Source of the DNA: an uncultured Megasphaera sp.
GTDB lineage: Bacteria; Bacillota; Negativicutes; Veillonellales; Megasphaeraceae
Assembly: GCA_934202965.1 (NCBI GenBank)
Contig: CAKPYN010000012.1
Coordinates: 1 to 64,000 of the forward strand
DNA length: 64,000 nt
Direction: 5' to 3'
Both the position numbers and the translations under genes were made by a program. Below, in pieces: positions 44,415 through 52,876 of the stretch (its first letter is position 1; each line of letters begins with the position of its first letter). The notes beneath the pieces were generated by a model. That model was not told the DNA's origin and did no database searches. It was given only the letters and a program-made list of their open reading frames with translations.

Positions 44415-46163
44415 TTAACGAGCGTTAGCAGCACCACGGAAGATCGTGCCACGGCTTGCATCAACCGTTACAATTTCACCATTTTCCAATGTATCAACAG
44501 CATGAGCAGCGCCAACGATAGTCGGAATACCGAGCGTAATTGCTACGATAGCAGATTCGCTGGTAAGGCCTGCTTCTTCTGCAACAATGGCACTGGCGCG
44601 TTTCATGTAATCAACCCATTCCGGTTGGGCATTGCGAACAACCAAAATGCAGCCATCTTTGAAATTCTTTTCCAATGCTTCTTTGCTGTCAGCTACGCAG
44701 ACAGGACCAATAGCGGAATTACGGCCAATGCCTGTACCGCGAAGAAGTACATCGCCGACAACTTGTACACGAATCATGTTGGTAGAGCCTGCTTTGGCAA
44801 CAGGTACACCGGCTGTCAATACAACGAGGTCACCGGCTTTGATGAGGTCATTGTCAAGAGCTGCAAAAATAGCATTATCTACGACTTCATCAGTATCGCT
44901 GGCTTCTTTGCCAATAACAGCCTGTACACCCCAGTTGAGCTGGAGACGACGAACGATATTTTCATGTGGGGATACGGCAACAACCGGGCATTCCGGACGG
45001 AATTTAGAAATCATCTGTGCTGTGCCGCCGCGTTCTGTCGATGCAATAATAGCGGCTGCATGTAAATCTTCAGCAATTTTTACTACGGCTTTACCGATAG
45101 ATTCGGTTGTCGTAGAAGATTCAGCATTTTCATCCTGATGTGCATCCGGTGTAAATTTGCTTTCCGTAAAGGTAGCTACGCGAGCCATCGTAGAAACAGC
45201 TTCTACCGGATACAAGCCGCCAGCTGTTTCACCGCTGAGCATGATAGCATCAGTGCCGTCCAAAATCGCATTGGCAACGTCGCTGGTTTCTGCACGGGTC
45301 GGGCGCGGATTATTGCACATGGATTCGAGCATCTGTGTAGCCGTAATAACCGGTTTGCCGGCTGCCTGGCATTTGTGAATCAGCATTTTCTGCAGTGTCG
45401 GTACTTCTTCAGCCGGTACTTCAACACCCAAGTCACCGCGGGCAACCATGATACCGTCACTCATTTTGATGATTTCGTCAATATTATTGACAGCTGCCTG
45501 GCATTCAATTTTGGAGATAATCTTCATATGGCTGTCATGCTTTTCTAATATTTTGCGGATAGTTACGACATCTTTGCCGCGCTGGATAAAGGAGGCAGCA
45601 ATCCAGTCCATATTCATGCGAATGCCAAATTCAATATCAGCCGCATCGGTTTCAGAAACAGCCGGTAAGTTGATGGCAATCCCCGGAACAGCTACGCGTT
45701 TGCGGTCGCTCATTTTGCCGCTGTTGAGGATTTTCGTATGAATGTCTTCACCTTCAACGCTTAAGACTTCCAAATTAACCAAGCCATCGGATAACAAAAT
45801 ATGATCGCCAGCTTTTACATCCTGCGGCAATTCTTTATAATTCATGGAAGAAATCGTTTCATCGCCTTCGACATCGCGGGCAGTCAATGTAAATTCTTTA
45901 CCAGCTTCCATCTGGATAGAACCATTTTTAAATTTACCCAAGCGAATTTCCGGGCCTTTCGTATCCAATAATAAAGCAACAGGAATACCTAATTTTTTGG
46001 ATGCGGCACGTACCATATCAATACGCTGTTTATGTTCTTCATGCGAACCATGAGAGAAGTTAAAGCGGGCAACATTCATGCCGGCTTTAATCATTTTTTC
46101 AATAGTTTCTTGCGTATTCGAACTTGGTCCAAGAGTACAAACGATTTTCGTTTTTTTCAACAT
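44415..46163 (-). CDS. pyk: Pyruvate kinase with C-terminal PEP-utiliser-like domain
   Basis: Last ATP-yielding step of glycolysis. The 582 residues include the N-terminal catalytic barrel (N-F-S-H-G near 34, catalytic Lys in I-S-K-I-E-C near 219, M-V-A-R-G-D-L-G near 243), the allosteric C domain, and an extra PEP-utiliser mobile domain (about 480-582) with the T-S-E-S-A motif, as in Bacillus-type enzymes. It follows mgsA by 33 bp and is probably transcribed with it from a structured leader upstream of mgsA. Confidence 0.96.
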   Translation of the reverse strand: MLKKTKIVCTLGPSSNTQETIEKMIKAGMNVARFNFSHGSHEEHKQRIDMVRAASKKLGIPVALLLDTKGPEIRLGKFKNGSIQMEAGKEFTLTARDVEGDETISSMNYKELPQDVKAGDHILLSDGLVNLEVLSVEGEDIHTKILNSGKMSDRKRVAVPGIAINLPAVSETDAADIEFGIRMNMDWIAASFIQRGKDVVTIRKILEKHDSHMKIISKIECQAAVNNIDEIIKMSDGIMVARGDLGVEVPAEEVPTLQKMLIHKCQAAGKPVITATQMLESMCNNPRPTRAETSDVANAILDGTDAIMLSGETAGGLYPVEAVSTMARVATFTESKFTPDAHQDENAESSTTTESIGKAVVKIAEDLHAAAIIASTERGGTAQMISKFRPECPVVAVSPHENIVRRLQLNWGVQAVIGKEASDTDEVVDNAIFAALDNDLIKAGDLVVLTAGVPVAKAGSTNMIRVQVVGDVLLRGTGIGRNSAIGPVCVADSKEALEKNFKDGCILVVRNAQPEWVDYMKRASAIVAEEAGLTSESAIVAITLGIPTIVGAAHAVDTLENGEIVTVDASRGTIFRGAANAR

Positions 46164-46196
46164 GAGGGAATTCTCCTTTATTTAATGATTTATAAA

Positions 46197-46592
46197 TTAG
46201 TTGTTAGCAAATAATGCTATATCTTTATCTAACGCTGTCAATAAAATGCGGGCACTGGCAATATTCGTTGCCACTGGAATACTATGTACATCACAAAGAC
46301 GTAAAAAAGCGGATACATCTGGTTCATGCGGCTGCGCCGTTAAGGGATCTCGCAAAAAAATAACTGCAATAACTTCATCAGAAGCAATCATGCCGCCAAT
46401 CTGCTGGTCGCCGCCTAATGGTCCGGGCTGCATTTTCTTTACAGTCAATCCCGTGGCTGTTTCAATACGTTTACCTGTTTCCCCAGTTCCTACAAGCGGA
46501 AATTTCTTTAATACATTTTTGTATCGAAATGCCAATTCTACAATATCTGCTTTTTTAGCGTCATGCGCAATAACAGCTACATACTTTTCCAT
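46197..46592 (-). CDS. mgsA: Methylglyoxal synthase
   Basis: Converts dihydroxyacetone phosphate to methylglyoxal and phosphate, an overflow bypass when phosphate is short. The 131 residues show H-D-A-K-K near 10, the phosphate loop V-G-T-G-E-T-G near 35, catalytic D in G-G-D-Q-Q near 61 and D-P near 83. It is first in a two-gene unit with pyk, so the bypass and the final glycolytic step share control. Upstream lies a candidate regulatory RNA with its own promoter. The start has AAAGGGG 6-7 bp upstream. Confidence 0.95.
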   Translation of the reverse strand: MEKYVAVIAHDAKKADIVELAFRYKNVLKKFPLVGTGETGKRIETATGLTVKKMQPGPLGGDQQIGGMIASDEVIAVIFLRDPLTAQPHEPDVSAFLRLCDVHSIPVATNIASARILLTALDKDIALFANN

Positions 46593-46599
46593 TCTTGTA

Positions 46600-46711
46600 C
46601 CCCTTTCTCTCTTCTCTACAACAACATCGCTCCCACTGGTACGTTTTGCGTCCCAGTTGTTAACTCTCCCACAGTAGCCGATAGCAACTATCGAATACTA
46701 CCTTCTGTTGA
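46600..46711 (-). ncRNA. Candidate cis-regulatory leader RNA of mgsA-pyk (unassigned class)
   Basis: The 5' untranslated region folds by eye into a three-way junction that begins at the predicted transcription start. P1 is CAACA/TGTTG (46706-46710 with 46622-46626). P2 is GTAG..CGATAG/CTATCG..CTAC (46674-46701). P3 is ACTGG-ACG/CGT-CCAGT (46635-46657). The joining strands are purine-rich: GAAG, UGUGGGAGAGUUAACA and GGGAGCGA. No terminator is seen after it, so control of translation or stability is more likely. I compared it with the common riboswitch classes from memory and found no match. A ligand from glycolysis would be logical but is a guess. Confidence 0.5.
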
Positions 46712-46712
46712 A

Positions 46713-46741
46713 ATTGTACCGTATCCCTTTTAATAATGCAA
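46713..46741 (-). promoter_or_regulatory. Promoter of mgsA-pyk
   Basis: TTGCAT, 17-bp spacer, TACAAT on the minus strand. Transcription would start at about 46706, the first base of P1 in the leader RNA. Upstream to 46960 nothing recognisable is seen. Confidence 0.7.
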
Positions 46742-46964
46742 GCAGTAACCTGCTCTCACCGTCATATGGACTAACTTATTGTTATATATTTTTCATTTTT
46801 TCCCATACAATTCGGCATAATAAAAGCTTCATTATTATTCTCAATACTACTGTATTTTACTAGCTTTATATCCAAATAAAACCTAGTATTTATACGTCTT
46901 TTTTTTATAATGATTTTGGGGATTCTACAAAAAAAACATAGGAATCTTCTTTACTCATAAAAAA

Positions 46965-47017
46965 AATAATCCTTCATCATATTTCGTATACACTACGAAA
47001 TATGATGAAGGATTATT
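46965..47017 (-). terminator. Long perfect hairpin, terminator of the M13 peptidase gene
   Basis: A 24-bp perfect stem (AATAATCCTTCATCATATTT and four further bases per arm) with 5-nt loop TACAC; the minus-strand side ends in a U-rich run. It is much longer than usual terminators here and could also be a processing site. Confidence 0.75.
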
Positions 47018-47146
47018 TTGAGAATATATATTATCATTTTACACTTAACAGCAACATATCTTCCCATAGTAATAGCTATTTTGGTGACGAATACGCCTTT
47101 TTTATGGGTCTAAACTCGTCCCACATATATACATTACCAACACATC

Positions 47147-49141
47147 TTACCAAATACCTACACGCAACTGGGGCTGTACATACATGCCATCACTCACCGT
47201 AATTCCATATACTTGATAAAAGGCATCTATCGAAGACAAGGCTCCATTGACTCTAGCCGCACCGACAGGATGGGGATCCATTTGTACAATCACACGTAAA
47301 ATCTGCGACGTATATTTGCTGGCAAATACCGTTGCAAAATTATAGTATATATCTCTCAACGTTTTTTCGTCACCATCAGCCAGTTCCGTTGCTACCGATA
47401 AGCCGCCGCAGTCCGCAATGGCTTCACTCGTAACCAATTTACCATTTTCATGCAGTTTTTCTTCACCTACGACATAACGATCATAATACGGGCCAAAGGC
47501 TTCTGCCCGTTTTTGAAATGCCGCATAATCCGCTTTGGTCCACCAGTTTTTCATGTTTCCATCTTTATCATACCGACATCCGTTCGTATCAAAGGCATGG
47601 GAAATTTCATGTCCAATGACGATTCCTATACCGCCCAAATTGGTTCCACGAGACGCATGAACATCATAAAAGGGAGGATGTAAAATCCCCATGGGTATCG
47701 TAATGCTATTATTTTCCGGAATATAGCAGGCATTGACTTCTTGTGGGTCCATCCCCATCCATTTATCTGGATCGAAAGGCTGTCCTAATAATGCTTTTTC
47801 CTGTTCATAGGCCAATCGGCCATTATGAAGTATATTTCCCAATAAGGTTCCACCCTGTTTAGGCGACGTAACATCCGCCATCGAATCAATGAGCGGCTTG
47901 TCATTCGACAACGGCGCACCTACAAAAATACGCAATGTCTTTAGTTTTTCAATCGCTTTGGCTTTGGTCTGCAGACTCAGCCAAGTCGTACGCTGCAGTC
48001 GTTTTTCATATACATCGCGTATTTGTTGAATCATCTGCGTCACATCCGCAACGGCTTCTGCCGAGCCATCGTGCTTCATATACACCTGGCCTAATTCATA
48101 GCTTAATAGTCCTTGTACCATACGGTTCGCTGTTTCTTCCTCCGTATGAGGTTGTTGTATGCCATACCGCTTCATCGTAAAATTGCGTCTGATATTGCGT
48201 AATTTTATATCCCCATAAGGTGCATAGCGGTGCATGACGATAAAAGTCAAATAACTTTTTAAAAGGGGCAACTGGTCTTGTGTATATACCGCATCAATCG
48301 CTTTGAGATAAGGTGCTTCAAAAAACAAAACTTCTTTTTCGTTAGAAAGCCCCCAGGATGTTATTATTTTTTGCCCATCTATATGAGGCATCAGATTTTC
48401 TATATCACGCAAGGGAACCACTTGATTATAGACAGAGACATCATTCAATTTTTCACTATCTGTCATAGCCGGTGCCCAAGTTTGTTCCATATTAAAAATA
48501 TCTACAGCTCGTTTCTGAGCCATTTTGGCATCCATACCGCTTTCTTTCAACATAGCCGCAATATATGTTTTATATGTATTCCAAAGTCCTTGCTCCGGTT
48601 CTTTCTGCAAATCATATTTATTCAAGATCGTGTCATCTACAGAGATACGCGGCATATAGCGAGGTTCTGTCGGTTTACGGTCAACGCTATAATCTATCAA
48701 GAGTCCCTGTCCATATTGCGCTTTAAAATCACATAATGCCTGCGTCAATTCGGCTGTCGTTTTGGCTCGCTGAATAGGTTCCAACATATGCTGAATCTGT
48801 TTGCGCGACGTCGTATTGCGCGATTTTTTATCTATAGCACACGCATATAAGTCTGCTATTTTTTGTTCCGGCATCCCTTTTTTATATATTTTTTCTTGCT
48901 TGGCAATTTGTCGTACTTCTTTTTCTAACTCTTTCGTATTTTTCAAGCTTTGTTCTTGAAACCAAGACCAGCTGACTTCAGTTGGGGCAATCTGTTTAGA
49001 CGCCAATGTTTTTTGATTGACAGCCTGATAAAAATCGTCTTTTTCAACAGCAACCTGACTTGCCTGCCCCATACCGGATAGCCATATCGCAGTCAATGCC
49101 AATACAGCCAGTCGAGCAACCATCGTTCGCTTCACCTGCAT
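47147..49141 (-). CDS. M13-family metallopeptidase (neprilysin/PepO type), exported
   Basis: Zinc endopeptidase of 664 residues with a signal peptide (about 1-27). The zinc motif H-E-I-S-H is near 516, and the downstream Glu/Asp motif appears as E-A-I-A-D-C-G-G (ENxxD form) near 575. The C-terminal family end C-x-x-W is not seen; the protein ends in G-I-W. The M13 N-terminal domain (about 35-400) is present. The ATG at 49141 was chosen over a GTG two codons upstream. It would act on peptides in the periplasm. It is 9 bp downstream of queC's end? No: queC is transcribed just ahead of it on the same strand, 14 bp away, so they may share a transcript. Confidence 0.9.
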   Translation of the reverse strand: MQVKRTMVARLAVLALTAIWLSGMGQASQVAVEKDDFYQAVNQKTLASKQIAPTEVSWSWFQEQSLKNTKELEKEVRQIAKQEKIYKKGMPEQKIADLYACAIDKKSRNTTSRKQIQHMLEPIQRAKTTAELTQALCDFKAQYGQGLLIDYSVDRKPTEPRYMPRISVDDTILNKYDLQKEPEQGLWNTYKTYIAAMLKESGMDAKMAQKRAVDIFNMEQTWAPAMTDSEKLNDVSVYNQVVPLRDIENLMPHIDGQKIITSWGLSNEKEVLFFEAPYLKAIDAVYTQDQLPLLKSYLTFIVMHRYAPYGDIKLRNIRRNFTMKRYGIQQPHTEEETANRMVQGLLSYELGQVYMKHDGSAEAVADVTQMIQQIRDVYEKRLQRTTWLSLQTKAKAIEKLKTLRIFVGAPLSNDKPLIDSMADVTSPKQGGTLLGNILHNGRLAYEQEKALLGQPFDPDKWMGMDPQEVNACYIPENNSITIPMGILHPPFYDVHASRGTNLGGIGIVIGHEISHAFDTNGCRYDKDGNMKNWWTKADYAAFQKRAEAFGPYYDRYVVGEEKLHENGKLVTSEAIADCGGLSVATELADGDEKTLRDIYYNFATVFASKYTSQILRVIVQMDPHPVGAARVNGALSSIDAFYQVYGITVSDGMYVQPQLRVGIW

Positions 49142-49155
49142 CACCACAGCCCTTT

Positions 49156-49839
49156 CTATTGCAAAGCCGGATCTTTGACGCCATTGGCAGCGAACGCTTT
49201 GGCCCTGTCAATGCAGGTACCGCACGTACCGCAAGGCGTATCGCCGCCTTCATAGCAGCTCCATGTCAATTCATACGGCACATGCAGCCGCAGCCCTTCT
49301 TTGACTACACCGGCTTTATTCCAAGCCAGCAGCGGTGCTTCCAAATGGCAGGTTCTGCCAGATCCTTCATAAATGGCTGTGTTCATTGCGTTTTCAAACT
49401 CCGGCGTACAGTCCGGATAGGCTCTGCCAGCCGCATCATCGGCATGAGCTCCGTAATAAATAACGCTGGCACCTACGCTGACAGCTATAGCCGCGGCATA
49501 CGACAAAAACAGCCCGTTGCGAAACGGCACGTATGTAGCAATCGTTCCCTGGCCGCCTATTTCAGCCAACTGCTTGGCATAGGATTCATGCTCAATCTGC
49601 TGCGTGCTCCCCTGCAGCAGCGGGCAGTCACTTAACGCAAACGCCTGCGATAAATTCGTTTCCTGATGCGCAACACCATAAAACGCTGCTACCTTACGGG
49701 CCGCTTCCAATTCTTTGGCATGCTTCTGCCCATAATACGCCGTCAATGCCAACACGTGTTCCTTACCATATTTTTCGACAGCCATGGCTAGACATGTCGT
49801 CGAATCTACACCACCACTGAGAAGTACTACACATTTCAT
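49156..49839 (-). CDS. queC: 7-cyano-7-deazaguanine synthase
   Basis: Converts 7-carboxy-7-deazaguanine to preQ0 with ATP and ammonia, for queuosine in tRNA. The 227 residues include the PP-loop L-S-G-G-V-D-S-T-T near 8-16 and the zinc site C-x8-C-x2-C-x2-C (C-Y-E-G-G-D-T-P-C-G-T-C-G-T-C) near 191-205. Other queuosine genes (queD, queE, queF) are not beside it. A TATAAT box is at 49894-49899. No preQ1 riboswitch is visible upstream. Confidence 0.95.
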   Translation of the reverse strand: MKCVVLLSGGVDSTTCLAMAVEKYGKEHVLALTAYYGQKHAKELEAARKVAAFYGVAHQETNLSQAFALSDCPLLQGSTQQIEHESYAKQLAEIGGQGTIATYVPFRNGLFLSYAAAIAVSVGASVIYYGAHADDAAGRAYPDCTPEFENAMNTAIYEGSGRTCHLEAPLLAWNKAGVVKEGLRLHVPYELTWSCYEGGDTPCGTCGTCIDRAKAFAANGVKDPALQ

Positions 49840-49908
49840 GATCGGATTCCCCCTTGCATTATATACTATTCGTAGTTTTCTTTACATTGCCTTATTATAG
49901 CACAAGGA

Positions 49909-50058
49909 ACTGTAACAACATAAGCTTTTTCTTGGCTCATGGTATCACAGTCCCTTTTCTATGCCGTGTTATGCACAGCATTTTTACCATTACAATATAT
50001 TTTCTTTGCACTTCAAGCTAAAATCTAAAAACTTTCAAGAGAAAGGCATCTTGCATGA
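49909..50058. repeat. Diverged third copy of the 29/30-kb repeat
   Basis: In plus orientation it parallels 29868-30027: a long hairpin (AGGAACTGTAACA...TCACAGTCCCTT), then ATGCCGT, CATTAC, TTTTCTT, AAGCTAAAA and CTAAAAACTTTCAAG in the same order. Similarity is clear in blocks but spacing varies. It fills the gap between queC and the EamA gene. Confidence 0.5.
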
Positions 50059-50090
50059 CAGCAAAAAAATGATGGTATCGCTTTCTTAGA

Positions 50091-50969
50091 TTACGGATGC
50101 TGTCGAACACGCTGGGCTACAATCAAAAATATACCTGCCAAAATCAGTATCATACCAACAGCCGTATTCCAATGCACGGCTTCATGCATAAAGATAACAT
50201 TGCAAATAACACCTACAACGGGTACACCCAGAGAAGCCACGCCGGCTTTGCTTGCTTCCATTTTCGTTAAAATATAATTCCAAAGGAAAAAAGCCAGTGC
50301 CGATGCCAACACGCCATTATATGCCAAACAGGATACAGCCATGGGCGTCCAAGTTACCTGCCCTTGTTCAAACAGCATGGCATACACCCATAAAAACAAC
50401 GCACCTACCGCAATTTGCCACGTCGTATATTGAATCATCGTACATGTTTCTTTCTGCTGCTGACGATGCATGACTTTATCCTGATATTTTACAATCACAG
50501 CTGCAACAGCCCAGGCAATAGCCCCGCCAATCGTCAGCAAAAGGCCCATCATATCTCCAATAATGTCTACATTCATCAATACATACATGCCGACCATACT
50601 CAGCACAATACCCAATATTTTTCGCTTCGTCAACGTTTCATGTAACATAAAATATGCCAAAATGCTCATCCAAACAGGCATACTATAATTGACCACCGCT
50701 ACCAGGCCGGCACCCAATGAAGTAACACCGATTTGAACAGCTGCATTATTTACGGCAATTTGCAGCAATCCTGTGACAATAATCCAAGGCCAATATCGTT
50801 TCGGAGGAAGCGGCATACGGCACCATAGTGTAATACCAATTAAAACAACTGCCCCTATGACAAACCGATAACACGAAAATAAGACGGGTGGAAAAAATAA
50901 CGTTGCCTCTTTCATGACAACCCAATTAAATCCCCAAATGATATACAATGCCAATAATGCTTTAATCAT
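50091..50969 (-). CDS. EamA/DMT superfamily transporter
   Basis: Inner membrane protein of 292 residues with ten hydrophobic segments made of two five-helix EamA repeats (about 1-135 and 150-290). A conserved W-G-F-N-W-V near 12-17 fits the RhaT/YdcZ-like metabolite exporter group. The likely role is amino acid or metabolite export; the substrate is unknown. Transcribed alone as far as can be seen. Confidence 0.88.
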   Translation of the reverse strand: MIKALLALYIIWGFNWVVMKEATLFFPPVLFSCYRFVIGAVVLIGITLWCRMPLPPKRYWPWIIVTGLLQIAVNNAAVQIGVTSLGAGLVAVVNYSMPVWMSILAYFMLHETLTKRKILGIVLSMVGMYVLMNVDIIGDMMGLLLTIGGAIAWAVAAVIVKYQDKVMHRQQQKETCTMIQYTTWQIAVGALFLWVYAMLFEQGQVTWTPMAVSCLAYNGVLASALAFFLWNYILTKMEASKAGVASLGVPVVGVICNVIFMHEAVHWNTAVGMILILAGIFLIVAQRVRQHP

Positions 50970-51042
50970 GCCTTGTCCTCCCTTGCATCTGCTAAAATTA
51001 ATTTTATTATAAACGAGTTTTCCTCAAAAAAGAAGCAAAATA

Positions 51043-51082
51043 CCTCCTATCCATTAGATATAAACATCTAACAAATAGGAGG
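51043..51082 (-). terminator. Terminator downstream of the NSS remnant and molybdenum operon
   Basis: Stem CCTCCTAT/ATAGGAGG with a further ATTAGAT/ATCTAAC inner part; a U-rich tail follows on the minus strand. It now probably ends the molybdenum operon transcript. Confidence 0.7.
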
Positions 51083-51140
51083 CACGACAGTAAACACCAA
51101 AAGCATCTCTCTTGGTATATGCTATATCATACTATATTGG

Positions 51141-51506
51141 TCAGTGATTTTTTCTATCCGCTGCCGTATAAAAGATAAACGCCAAGAAAATACCGGCAAG
51201 GCAGAACCAAATGGTCATCATCAACGACCCTTGTTTGACAAACATGTCATAATATCCCTTGACATAAATGGTGATAATCAACAACGGCAGTATATACAAC
51301 AAATACCCGCGAAGCGACGTCGGCAGTTTTCTTCCTTCTCCATCATTCGCTTCCGTCAGGAAATGCTGCCAGCCCCAGCCGTTTTTCTTGACACAAAACA
51401 GGACAAAGGCCAAGCTTCCCAAAGGCAACAGGTTATTGGAAACAATAAAATCTTCCCAATCCAACACACCGCTTCCCGGACCCAAAGGCTGAAATCCGCT
51501 CCACAA
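51141..51506 (-). pseudogene. NSS-family sodium symporter, C-terminal remnant
   Basis: This 121-residue frame matches only the end of neurotransmitter:sodium symporters: L-D-W-E-D-F-I-V-S-N-N-L-L-P-L-G near 15-30 (helix 10 region) and a last membrane helix (about 95-115). The family is usually 440-500 residues, so about three quarters are missing. The break is within about 20 bp of the stop codon of the mocA-like gene, so a deletion or insertion joined the molybdenum operon to the tail of this transporter gene. Confidence 0.78.
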
Positions 51507-51524
51507 ATTAAAATGGACGAAAAA

Positions 51525-52121
51525 TCATCGTTTCCGCATCTTGCTAAGACATCGTTTCTTATCCTCTAACGTATCAATATCCAACAATTCATCCGGATTC
51601 GGACAATACAGATAGATGTGGCCGTTATATTTTTTCAGGATTTGGCGGCCGCCTGTGTCGCCTTGCTGGGCTAAGAGTTCTGCTTTATGTTGACTGGTAA
51701 AGACAGCTGGGCTCATCGGACGTATGCCATTGCTCATGGCTCCCACTGTACATGGAGATTTCTCAAATCCATCTAAAAATGCTTCTATACTATGCTGACG
51801 TAATAGCGGTTGATCGGCTGGAAAAAAAGCCCATGTAGTAGCATGGGGAGTATGCGTAACGCCTAAACGCAAGGAAGCGGCCATGCCTTCATCGGCTTGG
51901 TCATTTATGATGACGCGTATTTGCTTTTCATGACACCATGCGGCTATTTCCGTATAGGCCGTAACGACAAGCAATGACCACGCATGCGCCTTGCTTACAG
52001 CATAGAGCGTATCCAACCCATATTGATACAGCGGTGTATCATGGAGGGGCGTCAATAATTTATTACTGCCAAATCGTTTGCCTCGGCCCGATGCCATATA
52101 GATTAAAGAAATAGCTGTCAT
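51525..52121 (-). CDS. MocA-like molybdenum cofactor cytidylyltransferase
   Basis: NTP-transferase of 198 residues resembling MocA/MobA-like enzymes that add a nucleotide to molybdopterin. The nucleotide motif is L-I-Y-M-A-S-G-R-G-K-R-F-G near 5-17, with K21 in S-N-K-L-L, and P-A-D-Q-P-L near 98 binds the metal. The first glycine pattern is A-S-G-R-G rather than A-A-G-x-S, still within the group. It overlaps yqeC by 4 bp and ends the operon. MocA makes the cytosine dinucleotide cofactor of xanthine dehydrogenase-type enzymes, in line with the xdhC-like gene upstream. Confidence 0.8.
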   Translation of the reverse strand: MTAISLIYMASGRGKRFGSNKLLTPLHDTPLYQYGLDTLYAVSKAHAWSLLVVTAYTEIAAWCHEKQIRVIINDQADEGMAASLRLGVTHTPHATTWAFFPADQPLLRQHSIEAFLDGFEKSPCTVGAMSNGIRPMSPAVFTSQHKAELLAQQGDTGGRQILKKYNGHIYLYCPNPDELLDIDTLEDKKRCLSKMRKR

Positions 52122-52876
52122 CGTGGTTCCCGTTCCCTTTCGTTAAATACAGTAATCAATCCCTTGGATACATGGCATTGGTGCAATATATGTTGGGCCT
52201 GCTGCATCTGTTCTATCGTATCACATTGGTTGATGACAGGAATCATCGGCTGCGTGTAACGATGGGACAGACTATCCAAACACCCTTCTTTCCATATCGT
52301 GCGAAATACATCCGGTGTCAATATGGTTTGCGGTGGGACACGTCCTTTTTGCCAACGAAAACAGCCATCGGCAACCGTTTTTCCTAATGCCGAGATACCA
52401 GCAAGGCATAAAATGAGTTGGGTCTGCGGCAGTATCACCGGTTCATGGATATCGAATACTTTTAAAGGCATTCGTTTGGAACCATCTGCTTCGATAAGGA
52501 TGATGTCGGCTAATGAAGTTATCTCTTGAAAAAGGGCATCACCGATATAAGTAATCTTGCCATTTTCACAAGGAATACCGGCTACAGCAATTCCCTCTGC
52601 ATCCAGCTGTCTGGCAATATCCATACGGTTTCCTGTCAAAACGCCCCAATGCAGTGGGCGTTTCATGTGCGTCGTCGTCACGATAAGCACTCGTTTTCCG
52701 ACAGCTCGTTGTTCTTGCGCTAAGGCATAGATCCAAGTCGTTTTTCCTCCGGCACCCACAAAGGATATGACCTGCGGAGTATGCCGACATGACATTGTAC
52801 ATACCGAGACAATCCCCTGCCAAAGTGACGGCTGTGCTATCAAAGTGTTAGGTTGGTATACGTACAGATGGGACAT
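52118..52876 (-). CDS. yqeC: YqeC-like protein, selenium-dependent molybdenum hydroxylase system
   Basis: P-loop protein of 252 residues matching YqeC, a partner of selenium-dependent molybdenum hydroxylases. Walker A-like G-A-G-G-K-T-T is near 42, T-T-T-H-M near 70 and E-A-D-G-S near 150, in the typical order. The start at 52876 follows TGGAGGAGTGCTG and overlaps the end of the xdhC-like gene by 29 bp. It may process a nucleotide for cofactor maturation; its exact reaction is not known. Confidence 0.82.
   Translation of the reverse strand: MSHLYVYQPNTLIAQPSLWQGIVSVCTMSCRHTPQVISFVGAGGKTTWIYALAQEQRAVGKRVLIVTTTHMKRPLHWGVLTGNRMDIARQLDAEGIAVAGIPCENGKITYIGDALFQEITSLADIILIEADGSKRMPLKVFDIHEPVILPQTQLILCLAGISALGKTVADGCFRWQKGRVPPQTILTPDVFRTIWKEGCLDSLSHRYTQPMIPVINQCDTIEQMQQAQHILHQCHVSKGLITVFNEREREPR

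Noticed and set aside
46600..46711. c-di-GMP (GEMM-I) riboswitch before mgsA
   Set aside because: GGGACGCAAA is present as in GEMM-I, but the other conserved parts (GGCAAACC and the second stem) are missing and the fold differs.
49840..50060. preQ1 riboswitch before queC
   Set aside because: No preQ1 aptamer consensus is visible; the region is accounted for by a promoter and a repeat copy.
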